In this document: in pieces, positions 8,429 through 18,169 of the stretch
Position numbering within the stretch: the first letter of the stretch is position 1
How the letters are laid out: every line of letters begins with the position of its first letter
Program-made: the position numbers and the translations under genes
NCBI RefSeq assembly: GCF_003056305.1
Contig: NZ_PYVX01000007.1
Location: 62,001 to 126,000, forward strand
Source: Halomonas denitrificans
GTDB taxonomy: Bacteria > Pseudomonadota > Gammaproteobacteria > Pseudomonadales > Halomonadaceae
Direction of reading: 5' to 3'
Length of the DNA: 64,000 nt
The notes under the pieces: generated by a model
Told to the model about the DNA's origin: nothing
The model's database searches: none
Seen by the model: the letters and a program-made list of their open reading frames with translations, nothing else

Positions 8429-9169
8429 ATGCCCGACGCCGCGCTCGCCCTGCCCCGCCTGATCGCCCATCGCGGGCTCTCCGCCCGCGCCCCGGAGAAC
8501 ACCCTGGCCGCGGTGCGCGCCGCCCATGCCGTGGGCGTGACTTGGGTCGAGCTCGACGTCCAGCTGCTCGGCGACGGCACCCCGGTGATCTGGCACGACG
8601 CCGGCCTTCGGCGCTGCTCCGATCGCCGCGGCCGGCTGGCCGACCTGGACCTCGCCGCGGCGCGTCGCCTGGATGCCGGCGGCTGGTTCGGCGAGGCCTT
8701 CCGGGGCGAGCCCATGGCCACCCTGGAGGCGATGCTGGCGCTGCTCGACGCGCTCGACATGGGGGTCAACCTGGAGCTCAAGGTCAATCGCGGCCGCGAT
8801 CCCCGGGCGCTGGTCGAGGCCGCGGTGCCCGCCGTGATGGCGGCGCTGCCGCCGTCGCGCCGGCTGCTCTCCTCCTTCAACGACGCGGCCCTCGCCCATG
8901 CCCGCACCCTGGCCGGGCCCGAGGCGCTGTCGCTGGGGGTACTGGTCGAGGGGGTCGGCCGCGACTGGCGGCGGCGCTGCGAGGCGGTGACGGCCTGCAG
9001 CGTGCATGCCGACTGGAAGCGCCTCAAGGCGGCCCGGGCCCGGGAGGTGAGCGAGGCCGGCTATCGGCTGCTCTGCTACACCGCCAACGACCCGGCCGCC
9101 TTCGCCCCGCGCTGGGAGTGGGGGGTCGAGGCGGTGATCAGCGACGACCCGACCCGCTTCATGCCGTAA
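8429..9169 (+). CDS. ugpQ: Glycerophosphodiester phosphodiesterase, cytosolic UgpQ type
   Basis: The enzyme hydrolyses glycerophosphodiesters such as glycerophosphocholine to sn-glycerol-3-phosphate and an alcohol. The 246-residue TIM barrel shows the catalytic IAHRGLSARAPENT with the HR pair, then ELDVQLLGDGTPVIWHD with the metal-binding Glu/Asp and the second His, NLELKVN, and the terminal strand WGVEAVISDDP. There is no signal peptide, which points to the cytosolic UgpQ group rather than periplasmic GlpQ. The gene converges with the CynX-type transporter, leaving only 10 bp between stops. Confidence 0.9.
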   Translation: MPDAALALPRLIAHRGLSARAPENTLAAVRAAHAVGVTWVELDVQLLGDGTPVIWHDAGLRRCSDRRGRLADLDLAAARRLDAGGWFGEAFRGEPMATLEAMLALLDALDMGVNLELKVNRGRDPRALVEAAVPAVMAALPPSRRLLSSFNDAALAHARTLAGPEALSLGVLVEGVGRDWRRRCEAVTACSVHADWKRLKAARAREVSEAGYRLLCYTANDPAAFAPRWEWGVEAVISDDPTRFMP

Positions 9170-9179
9170 CGACGAAGCC

Positions 9180-10409
9180 TCAGGCGCGTTCGGCCACGCC
9201 CGCCATCACCAGCGGGTAGTCGCGGGGGGCGAAACGCAGGGTGACCAGCAGCATCGCCGCGACGCCCAGCGCCAGCAGCACCCAGGCGGCCAGGAAGCCG
9301 CCGGTCGCCTCGCGCAGGGCGCCGCTGATCCAGGGCGAGAGCGCATTGAGCATGAAGCCGAAGCCCTGCATGAAAGCGGCCAGGCGGCCCGCGGCGCGGG
9401 GATCGGGCAGGTGGTCCAGGGCCAGGATCAGCCCCAGGGAGAAGCAGGCGCCCAGGCCGAAGCCGGCGATGGCCACCCAGACGAGCGCCCCCTGGCCGGG
9501 CAGCAGGATCAGCCCCAGATAGCCGGTAAGCTGGGCCAGCAGGCTTACGGCCAGCAGCCAGCGGCGATCCGCGTGGGACTGGCGCTGCGCCAGGGCCGGC
9601 ATCGACAGCGCGGCGAGCACCTGGAAGATGGTCATCCAGGCCAGCAGCAGCCCGCTGGACGAGGCGCTCCAGCCGAGTTCCCGGTAGTAGACCGGCAGCC
9701 AGGTGACCACGCTCGAGTAGCCGGCGTTGATCACCCCGAAGTAGAGCGCCAGCAGCCAGGCGCGGGGCAGCCGCCAGGGCCGCGGGCCGGCCAGGGCCAC
9801 CCAGGCGGGCTCCGGCGCCCGGGGGCGCCGGGAGAGCCACACCCAGGCCAGCAGGGTGATCAGCGCCGGCACCCACCACAGGCCCACGCCCAGCTGCCAG
9901 CCGCCGAGGCGTGCCAGCCAGGGGCTCGCCCAGGCGGCCAGGCCGCCGCCGGACATCAGCGCCGCGGAGTAGACGCCCATGGCGAGCGGCATGCGCCGCC
10001 CGAAGCGCCGCTTGGCGAGCCCCGGCACCAGCGCCTGGATCAGCGCGATGCCGGCGCCGCCCAGCAGCGCCGTGGCCAGCAGGGTCGCGCCGCTGCCGTC
10101 GACCTGGCGCAGGGCACAGGCGACCGCGATGGCCACCAGGGCCAGACTGATGCCGCGCTGCTCGCCCAGCCAGGCCTGAAGGCGGCCGCTGGCCAGCGCC
10201 ACGGCCCCCATGCAGAGGAACGGCAAGGTGGTCAGCCAGGCGAGCACCGTGTAGCTGAGCCCGGTGGCCACGCGGATCTCCTCCATCAGCGGGCTCGCGG
10301 CGGCCAGCAGCGGGCGCAGGTTCAGGCCCAGGGCCACCAGCAGCGCCAGTCCGCCGATGAACTGCCAGGTCGTGGAATCCTGCCGGGAAGTGCCGCTCCG
10401 TGCCGTCAT
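9180..10409 (-). CDS. MFS transporter, CynX/NimT family
   Basis: The 409-residue protein has about 12 predicted membrane helices and the CynX/NimT-family N-terminus (ALGLNLRPLLAAASPLMEEIR followed by SYTVLAWLTTLPFLCMGAVA). The family includes the E. coli cyanate transporter CynX and a nitroimidazole transporter NimT, but no cynS or cynT gene is nearby, so the substrate is open. ATG 10409 follows an AT-rich 46-bp gap after cobQ that probably holds its promoter. Confidence 0.85.
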   Translation of the reverse strand: MTARSGTSRQDSTTWQFIGGLALLVALGLNLRPLLAAASPLMEEIRVATGLSYTVLAWLTTLPFLCMGAVALASGRLQAWLGEQRGISLALVAIAVACALRQVDGSGATLLATALLGGAGIALIQALVPGLAKRRFGRRMPLAMGVYSAALMSGGGLAAWASPWLARLGGWQLGVGLWWVPALITLLAWVWLSRRPRAPEPAWVALAGPRPWRLPRAWLLALYFGVINAGYSSVVTWLPVYYRELGWSASSSGLLLAWMTIFQVLAALSMPALAQRQSHADRRWLLAVSLLAQLTGYLGLILLPGQGALVWVAIAGFGLGACFSLGLILALDHLPDPRAAGRLAAFMQGFGFMLNALSPWISGALREATGGFLAAWVLLALGVAAMLLVTLRFAPRDYPLVMAGVAERA

Positions 10410-10455
10410 TGCCGCCTCGCGTGGTCACATTGTGAGGCAACTATTGTATATAAAA

Positions 10456-11949
10456 CTAACGATAATGGGATACAGAGGCGTCGCCCTGCACCAGGGCCGC
10501 GATGGCGGCCATGTCCAGGCTCGCCTCCAGGCCGTCGGCCAGGCGGTCGAGCTCCCGCTCGCGGTGGGCGGCGAAGTCCACGGCGGCCTCCCCGGCCTCC
10601 GCCGCCAGGCCGAGCCGGGCGAGCAGCGCCGCGCAGGCGCCCGCCTCGTCGAAGAGGCCGTGCAGGTAGGTGCCGAGCACCTGGCCGTCCTCGCTCACCG
10701 CGCCGTCCGGGCGGCCGTCGAGCGTCATCAGCGGCCGCGCCAGGGCCGGGCCTTTGCTGACGCCGTGGTGGATCTCGTAGCCGCTCACCGGCGCGCCCTC
10801 CCCGGCCGGAGTGTCCGAGAGGGTGCCGGCGACGTTGCGCAGCTGCTTGCCCGCCACCATGCGGGTGCGCATCGCCAGAAGCCCCAGCCCCGGCTCGCTG
10901 CCGGCCGGCCCCTCGAGGCCCTCGGGGTCGTCGATCGCCTCGCCGAGCATCTGGAAGCCGCCGCAGATGCCGAGCACCCGGCCGCCGTAGCGCAGGTGGC
11001 GGCGGATCGCCGCCTCCCAGCCCTGGGCGCGCAGCCAGGCGAGGTCGCTCGCCGTCGCCTTGCTGCCGGGCAACAGGATGACGTCGGCGGGCGGGATCGG
11101 CCGGTCGGGACCGACCAGGGTCAGCTCGACCCGCGGGTGCAGGCGCAGCGGGTCCAGGTCGGTGTGGTTGCTGATGCGCGGCAGCGCCGGCACCACGACG
11201 CGCAGGTCGGGCGCCGCCACCTCGCGACCGGCGAGGCCGACGCCATCCTCGGCGTCGAGCAGCAGGCCCTGGAGGTAGGGCAGCACGCCGTGCACCGGCT
11301 TGCCGGTGTGCGCCCTGAGCCAGTCGAGGCCGGGCTCGAGCAGGGCGATATCGCCGCGGAAGCGGTTGATGACGAAGCCCCGAGTGCGCGCCTGCTCGGT
11401 CTCTGAAAGTAGCGCGAGCGTGCCCACCAGCTGGGCGAACACGCCGCCGCGGTCGATGTCGCCGACCAGCAGCACCGGGCAGTCGATGGCCTCGGCGAAG
11501 CCCATGTTGGCGATGTCGCCCTCGCGCAGGTTGACCTCGGCGGGGCTCCCCGCCCCCTCGGCGATGATCACGTCGAAGCGGCTCGACAGCCGCTCCCAGG
11601 CCGCCAGCACGCGCTCCCGCGCTCGGCGCTTGAAGGCGTGGTAGTCGATCGCGTCCATGTGGCCGTAGACCTGGCCGTCGAGGATCACCTGGGCGCCCCG
11701 GTCGCTCTCGGGCTTGAGCAGCACCGGGTTCATGTCGGCGTGGGGCGCGATGCCCGCGGCCACGGCCTGCAGCGCCGTGGAGCGGCCGATCTCGCCGCCC
11801 TCCGGGGTCACGGCGCTGTTGAGCGCCATGTTCTGGGGTTTGAAGGGGGCCACCGAGAAGCCGCGCCGGACGAGCGCCCGGCAGAGGCCCGCGACCACGG
11901 TGCTCTTGCCGGCATCGGAGGTGGTGCCCTGAATCATCAGCGTCGGCAT
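10456..11949 (-). CDS. cobQ: Cobyric acid synthase CobQ
   Basis: CobQ amidates carboxylates b, d, e and g of adenosylcobyrinic acid a,c-diamide using glutamine and ATP. The 497-residue protein has an N-terminal dethiobiotin-synthetase-like ATPase ([52 protein letters not shown]) and a C-terminal class I glutamine-amidotransferase-like domain with the nucleophile in [13 protein letters not shown] and the His in YLHGLF. The start (ATG 11949) overlaps the bluB end by 13 bp. It is the last gene of the riboswitch-led operon. Without corrin-ring genes in the window its substrate would have to be imported or made by genes elsewhere. Confidence 0.93.
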   Translation of the reverse strand: MPTLMIQGTTSDAGKSTVVAGLCRALVRRGFSVAPFKPQNMALNSAVTPEGGEIGRSTALQAVAAGIAPHADMNPVLLKPESDRGAQVILDGQVYGHMDAIDYHAFKRRARERVLAAWERLSSRFDVIIAEGAGSPAEVNLREGDIANMGFAEAIDCPVLLVGDIDRGGVFAQLVGTLALLSETEQARTRGFVINRFRGDIALLEPGLDWLRAHTGKPVHGVLPYLQGLLLDAEDGVGLAGREVAAPDLRVVVPALPRISNHTDLDPLRLHPRVELTLVGPDRPIPPADVILLPGSKATASDLAWLRAQGWEAAIRRHLRYGGRVLGICGGFQMLGEAIDDPEGLEGPAGSEPGLGLLAMRTRMVAGKQLRNVAGTLSDTPAGEGAPVSGYEIHHGVSKGPALARPLMTLDGRPDGAVSEDGQVLGTYLHGLFDEAGACAALLARLGLAAEAGEAAVDFAAHRERELDRLADGLEASLDMAAIAALVQGDASVSHYR

Positions 11950-12686
11950 GCAGGCGTCCTCACTGTCGGGGGGGCCAGGGCGTCGACGGCGCGCGTGAGC
12001 GCCGCGTCCGCCGGCAGGGTCCGCCAGCCGTTGCCGTGCACCCGGTCGGACAGCGGCAGGCGCTGTCGCCAACCGGCCCGGGCGAGCTCCGGCGCCTCGA
12101 GGAAGTCGTCGACGTAGCCCAGGCACAGGTAGGCGAGCGGATAAACATGCTCCGGCAGGCCCAGCACCTCGGCGAGCTCCTGCTGGTCGAGGATGCTGAC
12201 CCAGCCCACGCCGATCCCCTCGGCGCGGGCCGCCAGCCACAGGTTCTGGACCGCCAGGCAGGTGCTGAAGAGGTCCATCTCGACGATGCTCTGGCGGCCC
12301 AGCACGTGCTCGCCGCCCCGCTCCCGGTCGCAGGTGATGCAGAGGTTCATCGGGCTCTCGAGGATGCCCTCGAGCTTGAGGCGCCGATAAAGCGCGCCGC
12401 GCTCGCCGGCGTGGGCCTCGGCCGCCTTCGCGTTCTCGCGCTCGAAGATGGCGTGGACGCGGCTTCGCACCGCGCGGTCGTCGATCAGCAGGAAGTCCCA
12501 GGGCTGCATGAAGCCCACCGAGGGAGCATGGTGGGCGGCCTCGAGGAGCCGCGCCAGTACCTCGGGCGGAATCGGCTCCGGGCGGAACTGGGCGCGCACG
12601 TCGCGGCGCTCGAAGATGGCCCGGTAGAGGCCCTCGCGCTGCACCTCGGGGAAGGCGTGATCGGGTCGCCCGCTGGGATCTGCCAT
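11937..12686 (-). CDS. bluB: 5,6-dimethylbenzimidazole synthase BluB
   Basis: BluB is a flavin-cannibalising nitroreductase-fold enzyme that fragments FMNH2 with O2 to give 5,6-dimethylbenzimidazole, the lower ligand of cobalamin. The 249 residues show [32 protein letters not shown], the [30 protein letters not shown] stretch and [10 protein letters not shown], all typical of BluB. ATG 12686 starts the conserved part. It overlaps cobQ and follows cobO after a 202-bp gap in which I see no gene or riboswitch. The product feeds CobT, encoded in the adjacent operon. Confidence 0.93.
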   Translation of the reverse strand: MADPSGRPDHAFPEVQREGLYRAIFERRDVRAQFRPEPIPPEVLARLLEAAHHAPSVGFMQPWDFLLIDDRAVRSRVHAIFERENAKAAEAHAGERGALYRRLKLEGILESPMNLCITCDRERGGEHVLGRQSIVEMDLFSTCLAVQNLWLAARAEGIGVGWVSILDQQELAEVLGLPEHVYPLAYLCLGYVDDFLEAPELARAGWRQRLPLSDRVHGNGWRTLPADAALTRAVDALAPPTVRTPACRR

Positions 12687-12888
12687 GCGGCGGTCTCCTG
12701 GAAATCGTGATGGTGGGATGGGCCTTGAAGAGGATCGGGACCGGCCGATGAGCGCCGGGGACAAGACGAAGCGAGGGTTCTACGCCAGGGATGGCGTCGG
12801 TAGCGCCCAGGGAGGGGTTCACAGCGCCCTCGCGGCGGCTTGGCGCCGGAGAAGCTCATCGTCTTCACAAACACCTTGAACGCCCTTC

Positions 12889-13500
12889 TTAGAGTTCCAC
12901 CCCCTTCTGGGCCTTGATCCCCTGATCCTTGAAGGCGTGCTTAACCACCTTCATCTCGGTCACCGTGTCGGCCATCTCGATCAGCGCCTCCGGCGCGTGG
13001 CGACCGGTGACCACCGCGTGCTGCATGGGCGGGCGCGCCTGCAGGTCGTCGAGCACGGCGTCGAGGGCCAGGTAGCCGTGGCGCAGGGCGATATTGAGCT
13101 CGTCGAGCAGCACCAGCGCGTAGTCAGGATCGGCGAGCATGCGCCGGGCCTCGGCCCAGGCCGCCTCGGCGGCGCGCACGTCGCGCTGGCGGTCCTGGGT
13201 GTCCCAGGTGTAGCCCTCGCCCATGACGTGGTAGTCCACCCCCGGCAGGTCGCGGAAGAAGGCCTCCTCGCCGGTGCTGAAGGCGCCCTTGATGAACTGC
13301 ACCACGCCCACCTTCATGCCGTGGCCCAGGGCGCGGGCGACCATGCCGAAGCCGGAGCTGCTCTTGCCCTTGCCGGGGCCGGTGAGCACCAGCAGCACGC
13401 CCTGCTCCTTGTCGGCGGCAGCAATCCGCTCGTTCATGATCTTCTGCTTGGCGGCCATGCGCTCGGCGTGGCGCTGGGGATCGATGGAGGGTCGGCTCAT
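12889..13500 (-). CDS. cobO: Cob(I)alamin adenosyltransferase, CobO/BtuR type
   Basis: This 203-residue enzyme transfers the adenosyl group of ATP to the Co(I) corrinoid. The nucleotide loop at residues 41-48 is GPGKGKSS, followed by GMVARALGHGMKVGVVQFIKG and VLLDELNIALRHGYL, the standard CobA/CobO/BtuR motifs. The N-terminus MSRPSIDPQRHAERMAAKQ is the usual lid helix. It lies between btuD and bluB on the same strand (55 bp after btuD), so newly imported corrinoids can be adenosylated at once. Confidence 0.94.
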   Translation of the reverse strand: MSRPSIDPQRHAERMAAKQKIMNERIAAADKEQGVLLVLTGPGKGKSSSGFGMVARALGHGMKVGVVQFIKGAFSTGEEAFFRDLPGVDYHVMGEGYTWDTQDRQRDVRAAEAAWAEARRMLADPDYALVLLDELNIALRHGYLALDAVLDDLQARPPMQHAVVTGRHAPEALIEMADTVTEMKVVKHAFKDQGIKAQKGVEL

Positions 13501-13555
13501 GTTGAGACTCCTGTAAGTAAGAGGGAATGGGGGAGGCGCCTCGGCGTCGCTCGCC

Positions 13556-14323
13556 TCAACGCCTGGGCACGAAGACCGGCGCGCCGTCCACCCAGGCGGT
13601 GGTCAGGGGCTGGCCATAGAGGCGTTCCAGGGCCGCGGGTGCCAGCATCGCCTCCGCGGAGCCCCAGCACGCCTCGCCGTCGGGATAGAGCAGCAGCAGG
13701 TGGCTGCACCAGCGCGCCGCCAGGTTGAGGTCGTGCAGGCACATCATCACCGCGCCGCCCGCCTCGGCCTGTTCCGCGAGCAGGCCCATGACCGCCACCT
13801 GGTGGTGGAGGTCGAGGTGGTTGGTGGGCTCGTCGGCGAGCCAGACCGCCGGCGCCTGGGTCAGCACCGTGGCCAGGCTGACGCGCTGGCGCTCGCCGCC
13901 GGAGAGCGTCGCGAGCTCCCGCTCGGCCAGGTGCGACAGGTCCAGGCGCGCCAGCGCCGCCTCGGCGCGGGCGTGGTCCTCGGGCCCCTCCTGCTGCCAG
14001 GGCGACAGGAAGGGATGGCGGCCGATCAGCGCGGTCTCCCGCACCGTGGCCGGAAAGTCGTCGTGGCGCTCCTGGAACACCACCCCCAGCCGCCGGGCCA
14101 GCTCACGGCGGCGCCAGCCGGACAGCGCCCGCCCCTCGAGGTGGACCTCCCCCGAGCGCGGCGGCCTGAGCCCGGCCAGGGTATGCAGCAGGGTGGTCTT
14201 GCCCGCGCCGTTCGGGCCCAGCACTCCCCAGCGCTCGCCGGGGGCCAGCCGCAGGTCGAGCGGCCGGCCGTCCGCGCGACCGGGGACGTCGATCAGCAGC
14301 CGATGCGTCGCCAGGGCCTCCAT
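13556..14323 (-). CDS. btuD: Vitamin B12 ABC importer, ATP-binding protein BtuD
   Basis: The 255-residue ABC ATPase has Walker A GPNGAGKTT at 36-44, signature LSGGERQR at 140-147 and Walker B VWLADEPTNHLD near 160-171. It powers corrinoid import through BtuC. Its ATG overlaps the btuC stop by one base (ATGA), indicating translational coupling. Its place between btuC and cobO supports B12 rather than iron-siderophore transport, which uses very similar ATPases. Confidence 0.9.
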   Translation of the reverse strand: MEALATHRLLIDVPGRADGRPLDLRLAPGERWGVLGPNGAGKTTLLHTLAGLRPPRSGEVHLEGRALSGWRRRELARRLGVVFQERHDDFPATVRETALIGRHPFLSPWQQEGPEDHARAEAALARLDLSHLAERELATLSGGERQRVSLATVLTQAPAVWLADEPTNHLDLHHQVAVMGLLAEQAEAGGAVMMCLHDLNLAARWCSHLLLLYPDGEACWGSAEAMLAPAALERLYGQPLTTAWVDGAPVFVPRR

Positions 14324-15330
14324 CAGCGACTCCGGTAGAGCAGGTAGAGGAAGCTCGGCACCCCGAGCAGTGCCGTGATCACCCCCACCGGGAGCTGCTG
14401 GGGAGCGATCAGGGTGCGCGCCAGGGTGTCGGCGAGGGTCAGCAGGATGCCGCCGGCCAGCAGGCTCGCCGGCAGCAAGCGGCGCTGATCATTGCCCAGT
14501 CGCAGGCGCAGCATGTGCGGCACCATCAGCCCCACGAAACCGATGCTGCCCGCGGTGGTCACCGCCACGGCGGTGAGCAGGCTGGCCAGCAGGTAGAGGG
14601 TCCACTCCAGCGGGCGCACCGAAACGCCAAGCGCCGCGGCCTGCAGCCCGCCGCGGGCCAGCACGTTGAGGGTGCGACCGAGCGGCAGCACGACGACCAG
14701 GGCCAGCGCGGCTACCGCCAGCACCGGCCAGGGCGAGCCCGCGTAGGCGAGATCGCCCATCAGCCAGTAGAGCATGCCGGGCAGCCGCTCCACCGGGCTC
14801 ACCGCCAGCAGGAAGGTGATCACGGCCCCCCAGCCGGCGGCCATCACCACCCCGGTGAGCAGCAGGCGGGTCGGCGTCCAGCTGCCGGTACCGTGGGCCA
14901 GCCCGAAGACAATCAGCGTCGAGGTGAGCGCCCCGGCGAAGGCCGCCCCGCCGACCAGGGCGGCGCCGAGCCCCGTCAGCATGGCGACGAGTGCCGCCAC
15001 CGAGGCCCCGCCGGAGAGCCCCAGCACGTAGGGGTCGGCCAGCGGGTTGCGCAGCAGCACCTGCATCAGCGCCCCGGCGAGCGCCAGCAGCGCGCCGGTG
15101 CCGAAGGCGGCGAGCGAGCGCGGCAGGCGCAGCTCGAGCACCAGGGTCTGGTGGAGCGCCTCGCCCTCCCCGAGCAGCACTCGCATCAGCTCACCCGGGG
15201 CGATGGCGACGCTGCCCAGCGCCAGCGACAGGGCCAGCGACAGCAGCGCGGCCAGCGCCAGCCAGGCGAGCGGCGCGGGGCGCGCCAGCAAGGCTCTAGC
15301 GCCGCTCACGGGCGGTCTCCAGCCGGGCAC
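14323..15330 (-). CDS. btuC: Vitamin B12 ABC importer, permease BtuC (FecCD family)
   Basis: This 335-residue integral membrane protein has about nine to ten helices. It shows FecCD/BtuC motifs: LRLPRSLAAFGTGALLALAGALMQVLLRNPLADPYVLGLSGGA near the middle of the first half, and SIGFVGLMVPHMLRL. It forms the inner-membrane channel used with BtuD and BtuF. ATG 15330 overlaps the btuF end by 35 bp; GTG 15309 is an alternative start that still overlaps. Confidence 0.9.
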   Translation of the reverse strand: MPGWRPPVSGARALLARPAPLAWLALAALLSLALSLALGSVAIAPGELMRVLLGEGEALHQTLVLELRLPRSLAAFGTGALLALAGALMQVLLRNPLADPYVLGLSGGASVAALVAMLTGLGAALVGGAAFAGALTSTLIVFGLAHGTGSWTPTRLLLTGVVMAAGWGAVITFLLAVSPVERLPGMLYWLMGDLAYAGSPWPVLAVAALALVVVLPLGRTLNVLARGGLQAAALGVSVRPLEWTLYLLASLLTAVAVTTAGSIGFVGLMVPHMLRLRLGNDQRRLLPASLLAGGILLTLADTLARTLIAPQQLPVGVITALLGVPSFLYLLYRSR

Positions 15331-16195
15331 AGAGCGCCCGGGTGCCCTCGAGCAGGCGCGGCGTGGCGCGCTGCACCAGGTCCGGGTCGATGAAGAAGAG
15401 GTTGTCGCGGCGCACCGCGGTCATCTCCGGGTAGTCCCGCCAGGCCTCGAGCCAGGTGGAATCGGGCTCGCCCATGCCGCCGGTGAGGATCGCCTCCGGG
15501 TCCCGGGCCAGCACCGCCTCGACGCCGATGCGCGGCACCAGCGGCGCCTCGTCGGCGAAGAGGTTCTCGCCGCCGCACAGCGCCAGCGCCTGGCTGATCC
15601 AGTGCTCGCCGTTGACGGTCATCAGCGGCTGCTCCCAGACCTGGTAGAAGACCGGCACCGGGGCGGCCTCGGCGTGCTGCCCGCGCAGCGCCGCCACCTC
15701 CTCGCGAAACTCCCGGGCGGCCTCCTGCGCCACCACCACGCTGCCGGCCAGCGCGCCGAAACGCTCGAGGCTTCTCGCGATGCCGGCGAAGTCGTTGACG
15801 TCGGAGAGGAAGACGGGAAGGCCGAGTCCCGGCAGCCGATCGACCTGCTCGCGGGGATTGCCGCCGGCCCAGGCCACCACCAGGTCAGGCTCGAGGGCCA
15901 GCAGCGCCTCCAGGTCGAGGCGGTCGTAGCTGCCCACCCGGGGCAGCCGCGCCGCCTCGGCCGGATAGTCGCTGAAGCTGACCGCCCCGACCACCCGCTC
16001 GCCGGCGCCGGCGGCGTAGAGCAGCTCGGTGACGCCCGGCGAGAGCGCGACGATGCGCCGCGCCGGGGCGTCCAGGCAGACCTCACGCCCGGCATCGTCG
16101 GCGACGCAGACCTCGGCGGCCACCGGGTCGGGCAGGCCGACCAGGAGCCATGGCAGCAGGGTCGCCAGCGTGACGAGCCGCGCGCGAGAGACCAT
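15296..16195 (-). CDS. btuF: Periplasmic cobalamin-binding protein BtuF
   Basis: The 299-residue precursor has a hydrophobic signal segment (LVTLATLLPWLLVGLPDPVAA). The class III binding fold follows: RIVALSPGVTELLYAAGAGERVVGAVSFSDYP and later LEALLALEPDLVVAWAGGNP. The conserved acidic residues used to dock on BtuC fit this pattern. I place the start at ATG 16195, whose bases overlap the btuB TGA (TGATG); a GTG one codon upstream is possible. Position between btuB and btuC identifies the ligand as a corrinoid. Confidence 0.9.
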   Translation of the reverse strand: MVSRARLVTLATLLPWLLVGLPDPVAAEVCVADDAGREVCLDAPARRIVALSPGVTELLYAAGAGERVVGAVSFSDYPAEAARLPRVGSYDRLDLEALLALEPDLVVAWAGGNPREQVDRLPGLGLPVFLSDVNDFAGIARSLERFGALAGSVVVAQEAAREFREEVAALRGQHAEAAPVPVFYQVWEQPLMTVNGEHWISQALALCGGENLFADEAPLVPRIGVEAVLARDPEAILTGGMGEPDSTWLEAWRDYPEMTAVRRDNLFFIDPDLVQRATPRLLEGTRALCARLETARERR

Positions 16196-18027
16196 CACTG
16201 ACCGAAGTTCACGCTGAGGAAGGCCATGCGGCCGGCATTGAGGTAGTCGCGGCCGTCGAAATACTCGGTCGTTGCATACTCCTTGTCGAAGACGTTATCG
16301 ACGCTCAGCCGCGCCGACCAGAGCGGGGCGAACTGCCAGCCTGCACGCAGATCGACCTGGCCGAACCCACTGAGAGGCTCTTGGTTGGCCGCGTCATTGA
16401 AGCGATCGTCCTGGGCGATGAACGAGCCACCCAGCGACCAGTCGCCCAGTTCGCGATCGAGGTCCAGGCGCAGGCTCTGGCTGGCGCGGCGCGGGAGTCG
16501 ATTGCCGGTCTCGCGATCCTCGGTGTCGATCAGAGTCAGGGCCGCCTGCAGCGTCCACTGCTCCACGTCGATTCCCGAGGCCAGTTCCACGCCGCGAATG
16601 CGCGCCTCGTCGATGTTCTCGTTCTGGCTGCCCGTCGAGGCGATGAAGTCGTCGACCCGCGTCTCGTAGGCCGCCAGGTCCCAGAAGAACCGCGCGTACT
16701 GGCCGCGCATGCCCAGCTCGACCGTCGCCGAGGTCTCGGCCTCGAGGTCGGGGTTGCCGGCGAAGTATCCGAGGTCCGGGTAGTAGAGCTCGTTGAAGGT
16801 CGGGGCACGATAGGCGGTGCCGTAGCTGGCCCGCAGGGTGTGACGATCGTCGAGGGCATAACCCAGCGCCAGGTGACCGGTGAGCTCCTCGCCGAAGGCC
16901 TCGTTGTCATCGTGGCGCAGCCCGGCCTGCAGTGACACCGGAGAGAAATCCATCAGCGCCTGGGCGAAGACGGCCACGTTGTCGCGGCTCTCCTCGGCGT
17001 AGGTGCCGGAGCCGCTGTCGCTGCCGGCGATGTCGTCCTCCTGGTATTCGGCGCCAGCCACCAGCTCGTGGGGGCCAAACCAGACGGTGTTCTCCCAGCG
17101 CAGGGTCTGGGTCGTGGTATCGAAGAGGCTGTCGTAGGCCGCGGTCTCCGTCCTGTCCCGGGCCTCGCTGAGCGTCAGGCGGCTCTTCCAGGCGTCGGTC
17201 ACCGGCAGCTCGCCGTAGAGGCCGGCGACCTGCTGGACGAAATCGGTATCCCCGCCGACGAACTCGGTGTTGCCCCGGGCACGCAGGGCCAGCACGCCCA
17301 CCTCGGCGCCGTTGTCGAAGCCGTGGGCGAGGCGCACCAGGCCGGTGGTGTTGTCGTAGCCCTTGTCGCCCTCGCCCTCGATGATCTCGTAGCCGTCGGT
17401 CTCCAGGCGGCTGGCGGCGAGATGGTAGCGAGTCCCTCCTTCGCTGCCGGAGAGCGAGGCGCTGGCGCGCCGGGTATCGAAGCTGCCGCCACCCAGCGAG
17501 ATGCGCGGCGAGGGCTCCCCCTCCCCTTGTGGAGTGAACAGCTGCACCACGCCGCCCACGGCATCGGCGCCGTAGAGGCTGCCCCGCGGGCCGCGCACGA
17601 CCTCGACCCGCCCGAACTGGCGCGGGTCGAGGAACTGCCAGGCGGGACCACCTGCGGTGGCGGAGCGCAGGCGAATGCCGTCGATCATCAGCAGCGTGGA
17701 CTTGCTGCTGGTGCCCCGCACGTAGACGCTGCTGGTCTTGCCGAAGTCGCCGTTGGACGAGACGTCGACGCCGGGCTGGCCGCGCAGCAGGTCGATGATA
17801 TCGGTGGGGTCCTGGCGACGCAGCGCGGCCTCGTCGATCACGGTGACCGAGGCCAGCGTCTCGTCGGCGGTGCGCGGTGCGCGGGTGGCGGTGACCGTCA
17901 GCGGATTGAGGGTCTCGGCGACGACCTCGTCGGAGGTGGAGGTCGAGGTGCCCTGGGCCTGGACGGCCAGCGGCAGCGCGGCCAGGGCGAAGGCCGCCAG
18001 GCCACGGGAGGCGTGAGTGGTGTTCAT
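16195..18027 (-). CDS. btuB: TonB-dependent cobalamin receptor BtuB
   Basis: This 610-residue outer-membrane receptor has a signal peptide (cleavage near AVQAQ), a TonB-box-like NPLTVTATR, a plug domain (DIIDLLRGQPGVDVSSNGDFGKTSSVYVRG; RVEVVRGPRGSLYGADAVGGVVQLFT) and a 22-strand beta-barrel tail. The tail includes RASYGTAYRAPTFNELYYPD and VDNVFDKEYATTEYFDGRDY, typical of BtuB. The barrel ends in FGQ rather than a terminal aromatic. It is the first gene after the cobalamin riboswitch, with an AAGGGA ribosome site, so its expression should fall when adenosylcobalamin is plentiful. Confidence 0.92.
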   Translation of the reverse strand: MNTTHASRGLAAFALAALPLAVQAQGTSTSTSDEVVAETLNPLTVTATRAPRTADETLASVTVIDEAALRRQDPTDIIDLLRGQPGVDVSSNGDFGKTSSVYVRGTSSKSTLLMIDGIRLRSATAGGPAWQFLDPRQFGRVEVVRGPRGSLYGADAVGGVVQLFTPQGEGEPSPRISLGGGSFDTRRASASLSGSEGGTRYHLAASRLETDGYEIIEGEGDKGYDNTTGLVRLAHGFDNGAEVGVLALRARGNTEFVGGDTDFVQQVAGLYGELPVTDAWKSRLTLSEARDRTETAAYDSLFDTTTQTLRWENTVWFGPHELVAGAEYQEDDIAGSDSGSGTYAEESRDNVAVFAQALMDFSPVSLQAGLRHDDNEAFGEELTGHLALGYALDDRHTLRASYGTAYRAPTFNELYYPDLGYFAGNPDLEAETSATVELGMRGQYARFFWDLAAYETRVDDFIASTGSQNENIDEARIRGVELASGIDVEQWTLQAALTLIDTEDRETGNRLPRRASQSLRLDLDRELGDWSLGGSFIAQDDRFNDAANQEPLSGFGQVDLRAGWQFAPLWSARLSVDNVFDKEYATTEYFDGRDYLNAGRMAFLSVNFGQ

Positions 18028-18041
18028 GTGGGTCCCTTGCC

Positions 18042-18061
18042 GCCGTGCTCACCCGCACGGC
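18042..18061 (-). promoter_or_regulatory. Hairpin just upstream of the btuB ribosome-binding site
   Basis: A 7-bp stem GCCGTGC/GCACGGC with a 6-nt loop ends a few bases before the AAGGGA site of btuB. Its position between riboswitch and start codon suggests a part of the expression platform acting on translation initiation. No T-run follows on the transcribed strand. Confidence 0.4.
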
Positions 18062-18100
18062 GCCTTGCGTTTTTTTCTGGTGGGCCGGCGGTGGGGAGCG

Positions 18101-18122
18101 AGGCCGCGGGTGCCCGCGGCCT
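18101..18122 (-). promoter_or_regulatory. Perfect hairpin in the riboswitch expression platform
   Basis: A 10-bp perfect inverted repeat with a 2-nt centre lies between the aptamer and btuB. On the minus (transcribed) strand it is followed by an A-run instead of T's, so it is not a simple intrinsic terminator for btuB. It may be an antiterminator, an anti-sequestering stem or a Rho-related element. Confidence 0.4.
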
Positions 18123-18169
18123 GGTGCCGGAGACCCGCCTCGTGATCGCCCGCCGCGATCCGGCATGTG

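Noticed and set aside
12687..12888. Possible regulatory RNA upstream of bluB
   Set aside because: No riboswitch core, no strong promoter and no terminator seen in the 202-bp gap; it is probably transcribed through from cobO.
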